This document shows positions 1 through 8,015 of a stretch of DNA of 17,981 nucleotides, in pieces. The notes beneath the pieces are model-generated. The model was not told where the DNA came from. It saw only the letters and a list, made by a program, of their open reading frames with translations, and searched no databases. Numbering within the stretch: position 1 is the first letter of the stretch; each line of letters opens with the position of its first letter. Source of the stretch: an uncultured bacterium (GTDB lineage Bacteria; Verrucomicrobiota; Kiritimatiellia; CAIKKV01; CAITUY01); contig CAIZMS010000375.1 of the NCBI GenBank assembly GCA_903934155.1, positions 1 through 17,981 of the forward strand, written 5' to 3'. Made by a program: the position numbers and the translations under genes.

Positions 1-639
1 GCCGTGGTCGGGTGCTCCATCATGTATGCAGGGGGGAGTCCCCGTCGGTACCTGGCCTTGGGTATGATGGTCGGGCTGATTGGATTTGCGTTTGCCGTTA
101 TGCATGATCCGGTTCGGGCAGGTCGAATTCTGGCTTTCATCGAGCCTGACAAATATCCGGCAGCGGCGTACCACCTTCAGCAGTCCGAACAGGCCTTTAC
201 ACTGGGTGGGGTCTGGGGCGTTGGCTTGGGGGAGAGTCTTCAGAAGCACTTCTACCTTCCGGAAGCGCACACGGATTTCATCTTGGCCATTATTGGTGAA
301 GAATTGGGATTGGCGGCCACCTTGTTGGTGGTTTTCCTTTTCGCTGGATTTTTAGCGTGCGGGACCGTGATCAGTTTTCAGGCGCCTGACACTATCGGGC
401 GGTTGATGGGGCTTGGCTTTACACTGATGACGGCGATTCAAGCCACGATCAATGTGGGAGTGGTGACCGGGTGTCTTCCCACCAAGGGTTTGGCCCTTCC
501 CTTCATTAGTTACGGCGGTTCAAGCCTCATTGTCTCGATGATGGGGGTGGGGGTTCTCTTGAACATCGCCCGACAGGGCGTGGTGACCGAGGAACGCGCT
601 GTCAATCTGGCGGTTCGGGACAAGGGCCGCTGGCTGTAG
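1..639 (+). CDS. ftsW: FtsW, septal peptidoglycan glycosyltransferase (3' part, 5' truncated by window edge)
   Basis: This is the C-terminal 212 residues of a SEDS-family polytopic membrane protein. FtsW polymerises lipid II glycan strands at the division septum together with a class B penicillin-binding protein. The frame is open at base 1, so the true start lies upstream; the GTG at 4 is only an internal codon. Two family signatures are visible: LPEAHTDFILAIIGEELG at about residues 85-102, and PTKGLALPFISYGGSSLI near residues 160-177. The PEAHTDF and PTKG...SYGGSS wording matches FtsW better than RodA, which usually reads LPxVGxPLPxxSYGGS. At least four hydrophobic membrane spans remain. 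The wzm-like gene follows 18 bases after the stop, with no visible terminator, so the division gene and the export genes may share a transcript. Confidence 0.9.
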   Translation, partial: AVVGCSIMYAGGSPRRYLALGMMVGLIGFAFAVMHDPVRAGRILAFIEPDKYPAAAYHLQQSEQAFTLGGVWGVGLGESLQKHFYLPEAHTDFILAIIGEELGLAATLLVVFLFAGFLACGTVISFQAPDTIGRLMGLGFTLMTAIQATINVGVVTGCLPTKGLALPFISYGGSSLIVSMMGVGVLLNIARQGVVTEERAVNLAVRDKGRWL

Positions 640-657
640 TTTTGTAACGGTAGTGCT

Positions 658-1449
658 ATGAAAGCGGGACTAAGCAATACTCTTCGCGCCGGGCGTCTAT
701 TCTGGGGAATGGCTCGGCATGATTTTCGTGTTCGGTTTGCGGGATCCTATTTCGGCACACTGTGGGCGGTCATACACCCCATGGCCATGATCTTGATTTT
801 CTGGTTTGTTTTTCAAGTTGGTTTCGGCGCGCAGCCCGTACACGGTATTCCTTATGTGGTGTGGCTGACCGCGGGCCTGATCCCCTGGTTTTTCTTTGCC
901 GAGGCATGGACCGGAGGAACCCATTCACTCGTTGAGTACGGATATCTGGTCAAGAAAATGGTGTTTCATGTGGAATGGTTGCCTGCGTTGAAGATCATGT
1001 CCTCGGGATTCATGCATTTCATATTTACGGCATTGATTTTTGTTATGCTGGCCTTGTATGGAATTCCGCTTCGTTGGACGGTGTTGCAACTGGCTTATTA
1101 CACGCCCTGCTTGATTCTTTTTATTTGGACGCTGAGCCGTATTACCTCCTCGATCCAGCCTTTTTTCAGGGATCAGACCCAGTTGTTGGCCATTGGACTC
1201 CAATTCGTGATGTGGTTGACTCCCATCCTCTGGTCGGAGTCCGCCATTCCCGAGGCTTATCGATGGGTGTTTGCCTTCAATCCTGTCTATTATGTGATTT
1301 CCGGGTATCGTGATGCCCTGTTGGGTCAGGCCTGGTTTTGGGAGCATGGGCGCGAAACCCTTGTTTTTTGGGGTATTCTGATTGCGTTAGGCTGGGGGGG
1401 GCGCGTCATTTTTTCGCGACTCAAGCCTCATTTTGCAGATGTACTGTGA
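658..1449 (+). CDS. wzm: ABC-2 type polysaccharide exporter, permease subunit (Wzm-like)
   Basis: A 263-residue integral membrane protein of the ABC-2 permease family, the usual length for Wzm/TagG/KpsM proteins. It would form the membrane channel that moves lipid-linked O-antigen or a similar glycan across the inner membrane, powered by the ATPase encoded next. The N terminus has the cytoplasmic segment typical of the family (FWGMARHDFRVRFAGSYFGTLWAVIHP, residues 16-42), ahead of about six hydrophobic spans. The C terminus has the conserved NPVYYVISGYRDALLG element. The ATG at 658 lacks a strong Shine-Dalgarno, so translation may be coupled to ftsW 18 bases upstream. Its end reaches into the start region of the ATPase gene (stop TGA 1447-1449, ATG 1454), a typical Wzm-Wzt arrangement. 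The exact glycan cannot be told from sequence. Confidence 0.88.
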   Translation: MKAGLSNTLRAGRLFWGMARHDFRVRFAGSYFGTLWAVIHPMAMILIFWFVFQVGFGAQPVHGIPYVVWLTAGLIPWFFFAEAWTGGTHSLVEYGYLVKKMVFHVEWLPALKIMSSGFMHFIFTALIFVMLALYGIPLRWTVLQLAYYTPCLILFIWTLSRITSSIQPFFRDQTQLLAIGLQFVMWLTPILWSESAIPEAYRWVFAFNPVYYVISGYRDALLGQAWFWEHGRETLVFWGILIALGWGGRVIFSRLKPHFADVL

Positions 1450-1453
1450 GGCG

Positions 1454-2764
1454 ATGATGGACGATGAACTCGTGATTCAGGTTGAGAGCTTGACCAAGGT
1501 GTACAACCTGTATGACCGACCGATCGACAGGGTCAAGGAGGCGCTGCATCCGTTTCGACGGAAGTATCACCACGATTTTTATGCGTTGCGTGATCTATCA
1601 TTTTCCATTCGTCGCGGGGAGGCCTTCGGCATTATCGGGCGGAATGGTTCTGGAAAATCCACGCTGTTGAAAATCCTGTCCGGGGTGCTCACCCCCACCA
1701 CCGGCCGGGTTCAGGTAAAGGGGCGGGTCTCTGCCTTGCTGGAATTGGGTGCCGGATTCAATCCCGAATTCACAGGATTGGAAAATGTTTATTTGCAGGG
1801 GACTTTGATGGGCTTTGAGCGCGCCGAGATGGAGGCGCGTATAGAGGGGATTCAGGAGTTTGCCGATATCGGCGAGTTCATCCATCAGCCCGTGAAGCAT
1901 TATTCCAGCGGAATGTTTGTACGCCTTGCTTTTTCCTGCGCGATCAATGTGGATCCAGACATCCTGATCGTGGATGAGGCGCTTGCGGTTGGTGATGTGC
2001 GTTTTCAGGTTAAATGCAATCGTAAGTTTTCGGAGTTTCGGGAGATGAACAAGACCATTATTCTGGTCTCTCACTCCAGTGCTGATGTCGTTCGATTGTG
2101 TGACCAGGCGCTCTGGCTTGACGGAGGGAAAGTCCGGAAGGCCGGGGCTTCCAAGCGGGTTGTAGAGGAGTATCTGGCCTGGATGGTGCATGATACGGGT
2201 GTGCAGGCAGCGCCTGACTCCGGTGGCGACTCCGGTTCTTCGGGAGTCGGCGGGGAGGGGTTGATCCCCATTCCCAGGAATGCCCTCATTACCGGAGATG
2301 GCGGGGCTGCCATCAATGCCGTGGGTTTGTTTTCGGAAGACAACCGGAGGCTTTCGATTGTTCAGGGTCCGTCAACGGTGCGTCTGGTCGTTCGCGTCAC
2401 TGCCCAGATTCCCCTGGAAAATCCCTATTTCGCATTTCAGATCGTCAATTCGAAGGGGTTGAGGGTGATGGGTAGCAATACCTCAGTGCTCGACATGACG
2501 ATGCCGCCCCTAGCCCTCGGGGAAAGCGTGACAGTCAGTTTTACCTTCCCGTTTCCCGAAATCGAAAACGGGCACTATCTTGTTGCGGTAGGGGTGGCGG
2601 ATGGTTCTGCGGAAAATCACATCAGGCATCAATTCGTTGCGGATGCCTACGATTTTCAATTTGTAAGTACGAGTCGGCTTCAGAAGCAGGATGTCCTTTT
2701 GAAATTGCCGCAGTGTAAAATTGATATCATAGGTGACCCCGGGGGTGGCCATGGACCTTTTTGA
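1454..2764 (+). CDS. wzt: ABC-type polysaccharide exporter, ATP-binding subunit with C-terminal Wzt carbohydrate-binding domain
   Basis: A 436-residue cytoplasmic ATPase that pairs with the preceding permease. Counted from ATG 1454, Walker A GIIGRNGSGKST is at 59-70, the YSSGM signature near 150-154, Walker B ILIVDE at 170-175 and the VSH switch histidine near 205-207. A Gly/Ser-rich linker near 250-270 leads to a beta-rich domain at about 279-406 resembling Wzt_C. In O-antigen exporters that domain recognises a modified non-reducing end of the glycan before export. The frame also has upstream starts at 1433 (TTG) and 1439 (ATG) inside the permease gene. I prefer ATG 1454 or 1457, because GTGAGG (1445-1450) lies just upstream and the ABC domain begins soon after. 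The C-terminal domain suggests export coupled to chain termination, which fits the methyltransferase domain encoded next. Confidence 0.9.
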   Translation: MMDDELVIQVESLTKVYNLYDRPIDRVKEALHPFRRKYHHDFYALRDLSFSIRRGEAFGIIGRNGSGKSTLLKILSGVLTPTTGRVQVKGRVSALLELGAGFNPEFTGLENVYLQGTLMGFERAEMEARIEGIQEFADIGEFIHQPVKHYSSGMFVRLAFSCAINVDPDILIVDEALAVGDVRFQVKCNRKFSEFREMNKTIILVSHSSADVVRLCDQALWLDGGKVRKAGASKRVVEEYLAWMVHDTGVQAAPDSGGDSGSSGVGGEGLIPIPRNALITGDGGAAINAVGLFSEDNRRLSIVQGPSTVRLVVRVTAQIPLENPYFAFQIVNSKGLRVMGSNTSVLDMTMPPLALGESVTVSFTFPFPEIENGHYLVAVGVADGSAENHIRHQFVADAYDFQFVSTSRLQKQDVLLKLPQCKIDIIGDPGGGHGPF

Positions 2765-2855
2765 TCCCCTGTCGCGACTGGCCCGGCAGGACTTTTGTGG
2801 TCACGGCCCCTGCTGCGCCGAACCCTGGCAAACCACAATCTGGCGGATCCCGTGA
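2751..2855 (+). other. Short overlapping ORF (34 codons) ahead of the FkbM fusion gene: leader peptide or frameshifted N terminus
   Basis: An ATG at 2751, preceded by a purine-rich GGGGGTGG (2740-2747), opens a 34-codon frame starting MDLFDPLSRLARQDF. It overlaps the 3' end of wzt by 14 bases. Its stop TGA (2853-2855) overlaps a GTG (2852-2854) in the frame of the following large gene, giving a GTGA coupling junction. It has a better start context than any candidate start of the big gene. It could be a translated leader that couples wzt to the fusion gene. Alternatively it could be the real N terminus of the methyltransferase, separated by an indel or sequencing error between about 2795 and 2850. 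The sequence alone cannot decide. Confidence 0.25.
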
Positions 2856-2866
2856 GTTCCTCGACC

Positions 2867-5800
2867 ATGCAAGAGTTTCTGAAGGATGACTACAATCTTG
2901 AATTACTCGCCCCGGTGAACCCCGCCGGTGACGAGTTTATCATGCATGTCACACCCCGGTTTGTTCCTGTATACCGAGAGGGGTATGAGGCTCTCTCGAC
3001 GCGCATCGTGAAGATGCATCTTGCTCGCAAGGACCTCTTTGTGGATGTCGGCGCCCACTTTGGTTACTATTCCCTTCTGGCCGCCGGAGCCAATCCTGAT
3101 ATTCGCATCATTTCGGTTGAGCCTGTTGCGGAGAATATTGCGATCCTGCGGATGAATCTTGCTCAAAACGGAATTGGTCCGGAGCGCGCCTCCTGTATTC
3201 AGGCCGCCGTGTCGTGCAAAGCCGGACATGCGATCTTCTGCATATCCGAAGCGTCCGACAACGGGAGCCTGTATGCGCATCCAAGTTCCGGGACCCTCTC
3301 CCGCATTCAAGTGGAGACGGTATGCCTCGATGACCTGATCGGGGCGGGGATGCCACGACGGATCTTCATCAAAACGGATACCGATGGGCATGAATTGGAA
3401 GTGCTCAAGGGATTGGAAAGGACCTTGGATGCCTGTGATGATGTGACTCTGCTGATGGAGATGAATCCCAAAATGATGAAGATTGCGGGAACCAGCACGG
3501 AGGCGCTTCTCGGGCATCTTCGAGGGAAGGGCTTCAGGGTCTTTGCCATCGATGACAGGGAGTCAAGGCTGTATCCCTTGGATCAGGCCGAAACGGTCTC
3601 CATGATGGAATCACGCTATGAGACCTCTTATTACAATATCCTGTGCCTCAGACGGGAGCATGCGCTGTCGGTGGCATTGTTTTCGCATTCCTCCAGCCTG
3701 GGCGGAGCCGAGCGGTCGCTTCTCGATCTCGTGAATGGATTGTCAAGAAGGGGTGTCCTGTGCACGGCCGTGCTTCCCTCGGTCGGGCCTCTTGGCGAAG
3801 CGCTGAAGGCGAAAGGATGCGCCGTGTATGTGCCTCCGGGTGGGGCGATTCAGGAGAAGGGGTGGTGGTGGGCTCCTTTATCCCCTGATTCTGCCCAGGC
3901 TTACCTGACGGGTTCCCTGAAGGTGATGATGGATGTCATTCTTCCCGAAATGCGAAGGATAGCGCCGGATGTCGTTTTCTCACAAACCATCGTGTCGCCA
4001 TGGGGTGCCTTGTGTTCTGAGATGCTGGGGCGGCCGCACGCGCTCTCTGTGCGTGAGTATGGAATACTTGATCATAACCTGTCATTCACCCTCGGCTTCA
4101 AGCGCAGTGTCGCGGCGCTGTACCAGAGCAGTGATGTTGTCTTTTGTATTACAGACGATGTGAAGCGTGAGCTTTTTGGCGACAATTCCGACGCGAAAAT
4201 CGATGTTGTGTACGGCCATGTTGAGATTCCTGTGGTGACGCATAACGATAGTCAGAGTTCCGGTAATTCAGTTTTGAGGGTGGGTATTTTTGGCGGCATT
4301 GTGCCCGGAAAGGGGCAGGGTGACCTGACTCGTGCCTGCCTTGAATTGCTAGGCAGAGGATATGACCTCGATTGCGTACTGGCCGGTTATGTGGCGGATT
4401 CAGGGTATGCCGATGTGTTGAAGGCCGAGATTGAGGCGTCCGGCTATGCGAAACGATTTAGCTGGCTGGGATATACTGATGCTCCTCATGATATAATGAA
4501 CAAGGTGGATGTGGTGGTGTCCTGTTCCCGGAAAGAGGCATTGGGGAGGACATTGCTGGAAGGAGTATTGCTGGGCAAGCCGATCATCTATTCGAATTCC
4601 GGGGGGCCCGGGGAAATTTTTATCGATGGAGAGCATGGTCTTGCCTATATCCCGGGTGATTCTTCTGATCTTGCAAGAGCCATCGAGACGGTGTTGCTTA
4701 ACAGGGCTGCTGCCGTTTCCAGAGCTCGGCATGCCCGGGAGTATGTTTTGCAGCGATTCAGCGATGAAGCTTATGCCGGGAAAATCCATGAGCGACTGAG
4801 GTCACTTGCCCGGCAATCCGGTCGTTCGGGAGGAAGTTTCCGGACCGTGGGAGGATTATTGATTGAGTGTGGCATTGGCGAAATCGCTTCCCGCGTTGAG
4901 TTGCATGCTGTGCTGGCGCGTGTTCGGGATATCGAAGATCAGCTGGGGGAAAGTCAGGAGAAATTGGAGCGTGCTTCGGTTCGAATTCGCGCCTTGGAAG
5001 GTTCGCTGGCCGCCTGGCGAGGATCGGTGTTTGGTCGCTTGGCGAAGGTGGCTGATTCGGGATGGGAACTGGCATGCCTTCCGATTCGGGTTGGCACCTG
5101 TTTGATCCATCCTGGCCTTCGCGGAGCGGTGGTGAACAGCTTGGGACGGCGCTGGCAGCGGTGGGGGCGGGGGAGACAACTTGGGCCCTTGCCTGAATTG
5201 GACTGGCTGCTTCGAAAATTAGATGTGGCCGTGCCGGTTGGCCAGGTGATGGCGCGGCTTGGGGCGTATTTGACCCCTCGGGAAGAGGAGGGGTATCGCG
5301 CGATGATCGGGCCCCTGATGGCTGCCGGTTTGGGTGAGCCTTCCACGGTGGCGCGTGCACTGGATCTGTTCCCGCCGACTGGGGTGCCGCAGCCCCGTCG
5401 GCGCATTCTGTTTGTGTGTGGTGAATTTCCCAATCCGGTTCACGGAGGCGGCGGGCGGGTCTTCGATTTTATCAAGACTCTCGGGCTGAATCATGATGTG
5501 TTTGTGGCGGCATGGTATGACCGGCGTCGTGACCATGATGCCTTTGTGAGGCTTGCCCCCTATTGTCGGCGACTGCGTGGGCTCAGCTTTGAGAGACTGG
5601 AGGGCGGTTGTGTGGCGCAGTTGCTGGATTTGCTTGGTGGTTTTCCGGCGGATATCGTGCACTATGAGTGGCCGCGGGCATTGAATAGTTTTGATCGTCG
5701 TTTGGGAAGGCACCACATCTATACCCACATGGAGGCGGTTTCCTGTAGTTTGGCAATGGATTTGAAGCGCTTGGAGCCCCTTTCCGCTGACTGGCTTGGT

Positions 5801-6535
5801 CGCTTGGCGACGATTATGACGATGTTGAGAGTTGAAACGCTGGATGCGGGACGGGTGGATGCGCAGGTGGTGGTAACCGCCAAGGATGGCGAATTTCTAT
5901 CCCGCTTTGTGGCTGGGCAATGCTACAGCGTGATCAATCATGGCATTGATCGTGATGAATTTGATGTTCCCGATCGGCCGTCCGAACCCGACACCCTCGT
6001 GTATACCGGAAATTTCGTCCACTATCCCAATGTCGATGCCGTGCATCATTTCATGCGACACATACGGCCTCTGATCCAGGTGGCTGTTCCGAATTTGCGG
6101 GTGTGGCTGGTTGGAGCCCATCCTCCGCGTGCCCTTCAGCGTTATCATGATGGTCAAAATGTGATGGTAACCGGGCATGTGGCGGATGTGCGGCCCTATA
6201 TTCAAAGGGCCTCAGTCTGCATAGCCCCCCTCATCTCGGGGGCTGGCCTTCGTACCAAGGTGGTGCAATATTCCGCTTTGCGGCGACCCTGTGTTGCCAC
6301 GCCGATTGCGGTTGAGGATTTGGGCTTCGAAAACGAGAGTGAGGCGTATATTGCCTCCGATCCGGAAGAGTTTGCAAGGCGGGTCATAGCGCTGTTAAAG
6401 GATCCGGAGCGTGCGAGGAGCATGGCGAGCCGCGCGAGGGCGAAGGCTCTGGAGTATTACGACAACCGACGAATCGCCGAGCAGGGTCTGGGTAATCTTT
6501 ACCGGCTACTTGACGCGAGGAGGGAGTCATCATGA
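2867..6535 (+). CDS. Trimodular protein: FkbM-type methyltransferase - GT4 glycosyltransferase - coiled coil - GT4 glycosyltransferase
   Basis: This 1222-residue protein (from ATG 2867) joins three catalytic modules for surface-glycan assembly. Residues about 55-230 are an FkbM-family SAM-dependent O-methyltransferase (VDVGAHFGYYSLL near 59, IKTDTDGHELEVLKG near 168). Residues about 268-640 are a GT-B glycosyltransferase: acceptor-side GGAERSLLDLVNGL, then a GT4 domain with an E-x7-E pair at E557 and E565. Residues about 683-717 form a heptad-like coiled coil. Residues about 845-1220 are a second GT4-type enzyme (GAGLRTKVVQYSALRRP), where the usual second-motif Glu reads as Gln near 1134. The start is uncertain: TTG 2795 and GTG 2852 are in frame, and none has a strong Shine-Dalgarno. 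The gene follows wzt and ends in an ATGA overlap with the acyltransferase gene. Methylation plus glycosylation in one chain suggests chain extension or capping before export; linkage specificity is unknown. Confidence 0.87.
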   Translation: MQEFLKDDYNLELLAPVNPAGDEFIMHVTPRFVPVYREGYEALSTRIVKMHLARKDLFVDVGAHFGYYSLLAAGANPDIRIISVEPVAENIAILRMNLAQNGIGPERASCIQAAVSCKAGHAIFCISEASDNGSLYAHPSSGTLSRIQVETVCLDDLIGAGMPRRIFIKTDTDGHELEVLKGLERTLDACDDVTLLMEMNPKMMKIAGTSTEALLGHLRGKGFRVFAIDDRESRLYPLDQAETVSMMESRYETSYYNILCLRREHALSVALFSHSSSLGGAERSLLDLVNGLSRRGVLCTAVLPSVGPLGEALKAKGCAVYVPPGGAIQEKGWWWAPLSPDSAQAYLTGSLKVMMDVILPEMRRIAPDVVFSQTIVSPWGALCSEMLGRPHALSVREYGILDHNLSFTLGFKRSVAALYQSSDVVFCITDDVKRELFGDNSDAKIDVVYGHVEIPVVTHNDSQSSGNSVLRVGIFGGIVPGKGQGDLTRACLELLGRGYDLDCVLAGYVADSGYADVLKAEIEASGYAKRFSWLGYTDAPHDIMNKVDVVVSCSRKEALGRTLLEGVLLGKPIIYSNSGGPGEIFIDGEHGLAYIPGDSSDLARAIETVLLNRAAAVSRARHAREYVLQRFSDEAYAGKIHERLRSLARQSGRSGGSFRTVGGLLIECGIGEIASRVELHAVLARVRDIEDQLGESQEKLERASVRIRALEGSLAAWRGSVFGRLAKVADSGWELACLPIRVGTCLIHPGLRGAVVNSLGRRWQRWGRGRQLGPLPELDWLLRKLDVAVPVGQVMARLGAYLTPREEEGYRAMIGPLMAAGLGEPSTVARALDLFPPTGVPQPRRRILFVCGEFPNPVHGGGGRVFDFIKTLGLNHDVFVAAWYDRRRDHDAFVRLAPYCRRLRGLSFERLEGGCVAQLLDLLGGFPADIVHYEWPRALNSFDRRLGRHHIYTHMEAVSCSLAMDLKRLEPLSADWLGRLATIMTMLRVETLDAGRVDAQVVVTAKDGEFLSRFVAGQCYSVINHGIDRDEFDVPDRPSEPDTLVYTGNFVHYPNVDAVHHFMRHIRPLIQVAVPNLRVWLVGAHPPRALQRYHDGQNVMVTGHVADVRPYIQRASVCIAPLISGAGLRTKVVQYSALRRPCVATPIAVEDLGFENESEAYIASDPEEFARRVIALLKDPERARSMASRARAKALEYYDNRRIAEQGLGNLYRLLDARRESS

Positions 6536-7089
6536 ATTGGCGAAGTTTTGGGTATGCGGTGGTGTCGGCCTTTGGAAACCATGTGATGGGGAAGGTGCCT
6601 TCGTTTCGTCTTCGGCATGCCTATTACCGGCATGTCCTCGGGTATCATGTGGGGAGCGATTGTTGTATTCATATGGGTTGTTTTTTTACGGGGAAGCAGG
6701 TGGATATAGGATCCAACACCATCCTGAATCGAGACTGTTATGTAGACGGCCGTCTGGGCGTACAGATTGGCGCGAATTGCAGCATTTCGCCAGAGGTTTA
6801 CATTCTTTCCATGGATCATGATCCCCAAAGTCCCGATTTTGCCACCTGTGGGGGGGTAACCACGATTGGGGACAATGTGTGGATCGGGGTGAGGGCCATT
6901 ATTCTGGGTGGGGTGACAATCGGGGAGGGCGCGGTGATTGGCGCAGGCGCGGTGGTCACCCGCGACATTGCGCCCTGGCGCATCGCTGTCGGCAATCCGG
7001 CTCGCGAAATCAAGGACCGTAACCGTGATCTCCGCTATCAGTGTCGTTATTTCACCTGGTTTGATACCGACATTCAAATGGACCCATGA
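6532..7089 (+). CDS. Hexapeptide-repeat (left-handed beta-helix) O-acyltransferase, WcaF/maltose-acetyltransferase-like
   Basis: A 185-residue LbH-fold acyltransferase, probably acetylating a sugar hydroxyl with acetyl-CoA in the cytoplasm. Hexapeptide turns with [I/V]-G-x-x spacing run from about residue 56 to 150 (VDIGSNTILNRD, VQIGANCSISPE, TIGDNVWIGVRAIILGGVTIGEGAVIGAGAVVTRDI). His96 in SMDHDPQSP sits where this family carries its catalytic histidine, and the end of the helix has the familiar GNPAREI. The ATG at 6532 overlaps the stop of the fusion gene (ATGA) and is preceded by GAGGAGGGAG at 6517-6526, a strong ribosome binding site. Its last bases overlap the next GT2 gene in the same way. 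Location in the operon indicates a decoration enzyme for the exported glycan. Whether the donor is acetyl or another acyl group cannot be seen. Confidence 0.88.
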   Translation: MNWRSFGYAVVSAFGNHVMGKVPSFRLRHAYYRHVLGYHVGSDCCIHMGCFFTGKQVDIGSNTILNRDCYVDGRLGVQIGANCSISPEVYILSMDHDPQSPDFATCGGVTTIGDNVWIGVRAIILGGVTIGEGAVIGAGAVVTRDIAPWRIAVGNPAREIKDRNRDLRYQCRYFTWFDTDIQMDP

Positions 7090-8015
7090 TGAAGCACCTC
7101 ATTACTGTTCTCGCCCGGTGGTTGGGCCTTAAGGCTTTGGTGGTGACGCCGGCCCCTGACGCGCGGTTGGCCTTGTTGCCTGCGGGCGATCCCCTGGCTC
7201 CTGTGCCGTCGCCGCCTCCCGGATCCGCCTCCCGGGCCGGTATCGTGATTGTCTCGTATTTCGGGCTTCCCTATCTCCAACAATGCCTCGATAGCGTTTT
7301 TGGGCGCACCGCCTGGCCGGATTTCAGGGTGGTGGTGGTCGACAATGGTTCCGACGCCGAAACGCTCTCCTATTTAGAGACCCTGGCGTTGCGTGAGCCC
7401 CGGTTGCAGGTGGTGACGAACGGACGGAACCTCGGGTTTGCCGCCGCCAACAACATCGGGCTTAGGATGCTCACGGACTGTGACACGATGGTGCTGCTCA
7501 ATAACGACACCGTCGTGCCGCCGGATTGGCTGGGGAAACTTGTGCATTATGCGGCACGACCGGATCTCGGTCTGGTGGGCCCTGTTACGAACTGGACCGG
7601 CAATGAGGCCCGGATCGAGACCCGCTATCAGAGTCTGGCCGAAATGGAGCAATTCGCGCGCGAGACCACCGCTGCCCATGCCGGCCAGATATTCGATATT
7701 TCGGTTCTGGCGATGTATTGCGTGGCATTCCGTCGGGAGGTATTTGAGCGGGCAGGTGAACTTGATGAGGCCTACGGACTGGGTATGTTTGAAGATGTGG
7801 ACTATGCCGAGGCGGTTCGTCAATTGGGACTTCGCGTGGTTTGCTGCGAGGATATTTTCGTGCATCACTACGGGATGGCCAGTTTCTCGAAGCTTGCCAC
7901 GGGTGAGTATCAGAGCCTGTTTGCGCGCAACCGGGAGTATTATACAAAAAAGTGGGGACACCCCTGGCTTCCGTTCAAGGGGCGTGTCTCTCGGGATTCC
8001 CTCAAAGATGGTTAA
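7086..8015 (+). CDS. GT2-family glycosyltransferase (rhamnosyltransferase-like)
   Basis: A 309-residue family 2 glycosyltransferase with a GT-A fold. A Pro/Ala-rich N-terminal stretch (residues 20-48) precedes the domain. Key elements are GIVIVSYFG near 52-60, VVVDNGSD at 83-90, NLGFAAANNIG near 115-125, the metal/nucleotide motif LLNNDTVVP with NND at 139-141, and GMFEDVDYAEA with ED at 236-237. NND in place of DxD and FEDVDY are typical of the rhamnosyltransferase-like subgroup, but the donor sugar is not determinable here. The start ATG 7086 overlaps the acyltransferase stop (ATGA); ATG 7089 is an equally possible start. The gene closes the plus-strand glycan operon. Its TAA stop (8013-8015) interlocks tail-to-tail with the stop of the minus-strand methyltransferase gene. 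Confidence 0.9.
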   Translation: MMKHLITVLARWLGLKALVVTPAPDARLALLPAGDPLAPVPSPPPGSASRAGIVIVSYFGLPYLQQCLDSVFGRTAWPDFRVVVVDNGSDAETLSYLETLALREPRLQVVTNGRNLGFAAANNIGLRMLTDCDTMVLLNNDTVVPPDWLGKLVHYAARPDLGLVGPVTNWTGNEARIETRYQSLAEMEQFARETTAAHAGQIFDISVLAMYCVAFRREVFERAGELDEAYGLGMFEDVDYAEAVRQLGLRVVCCEDIFVHHYGMASFSKLATGEYQSLFARNREYYTKKWGHPWLPFKGRVSRDSLKDG

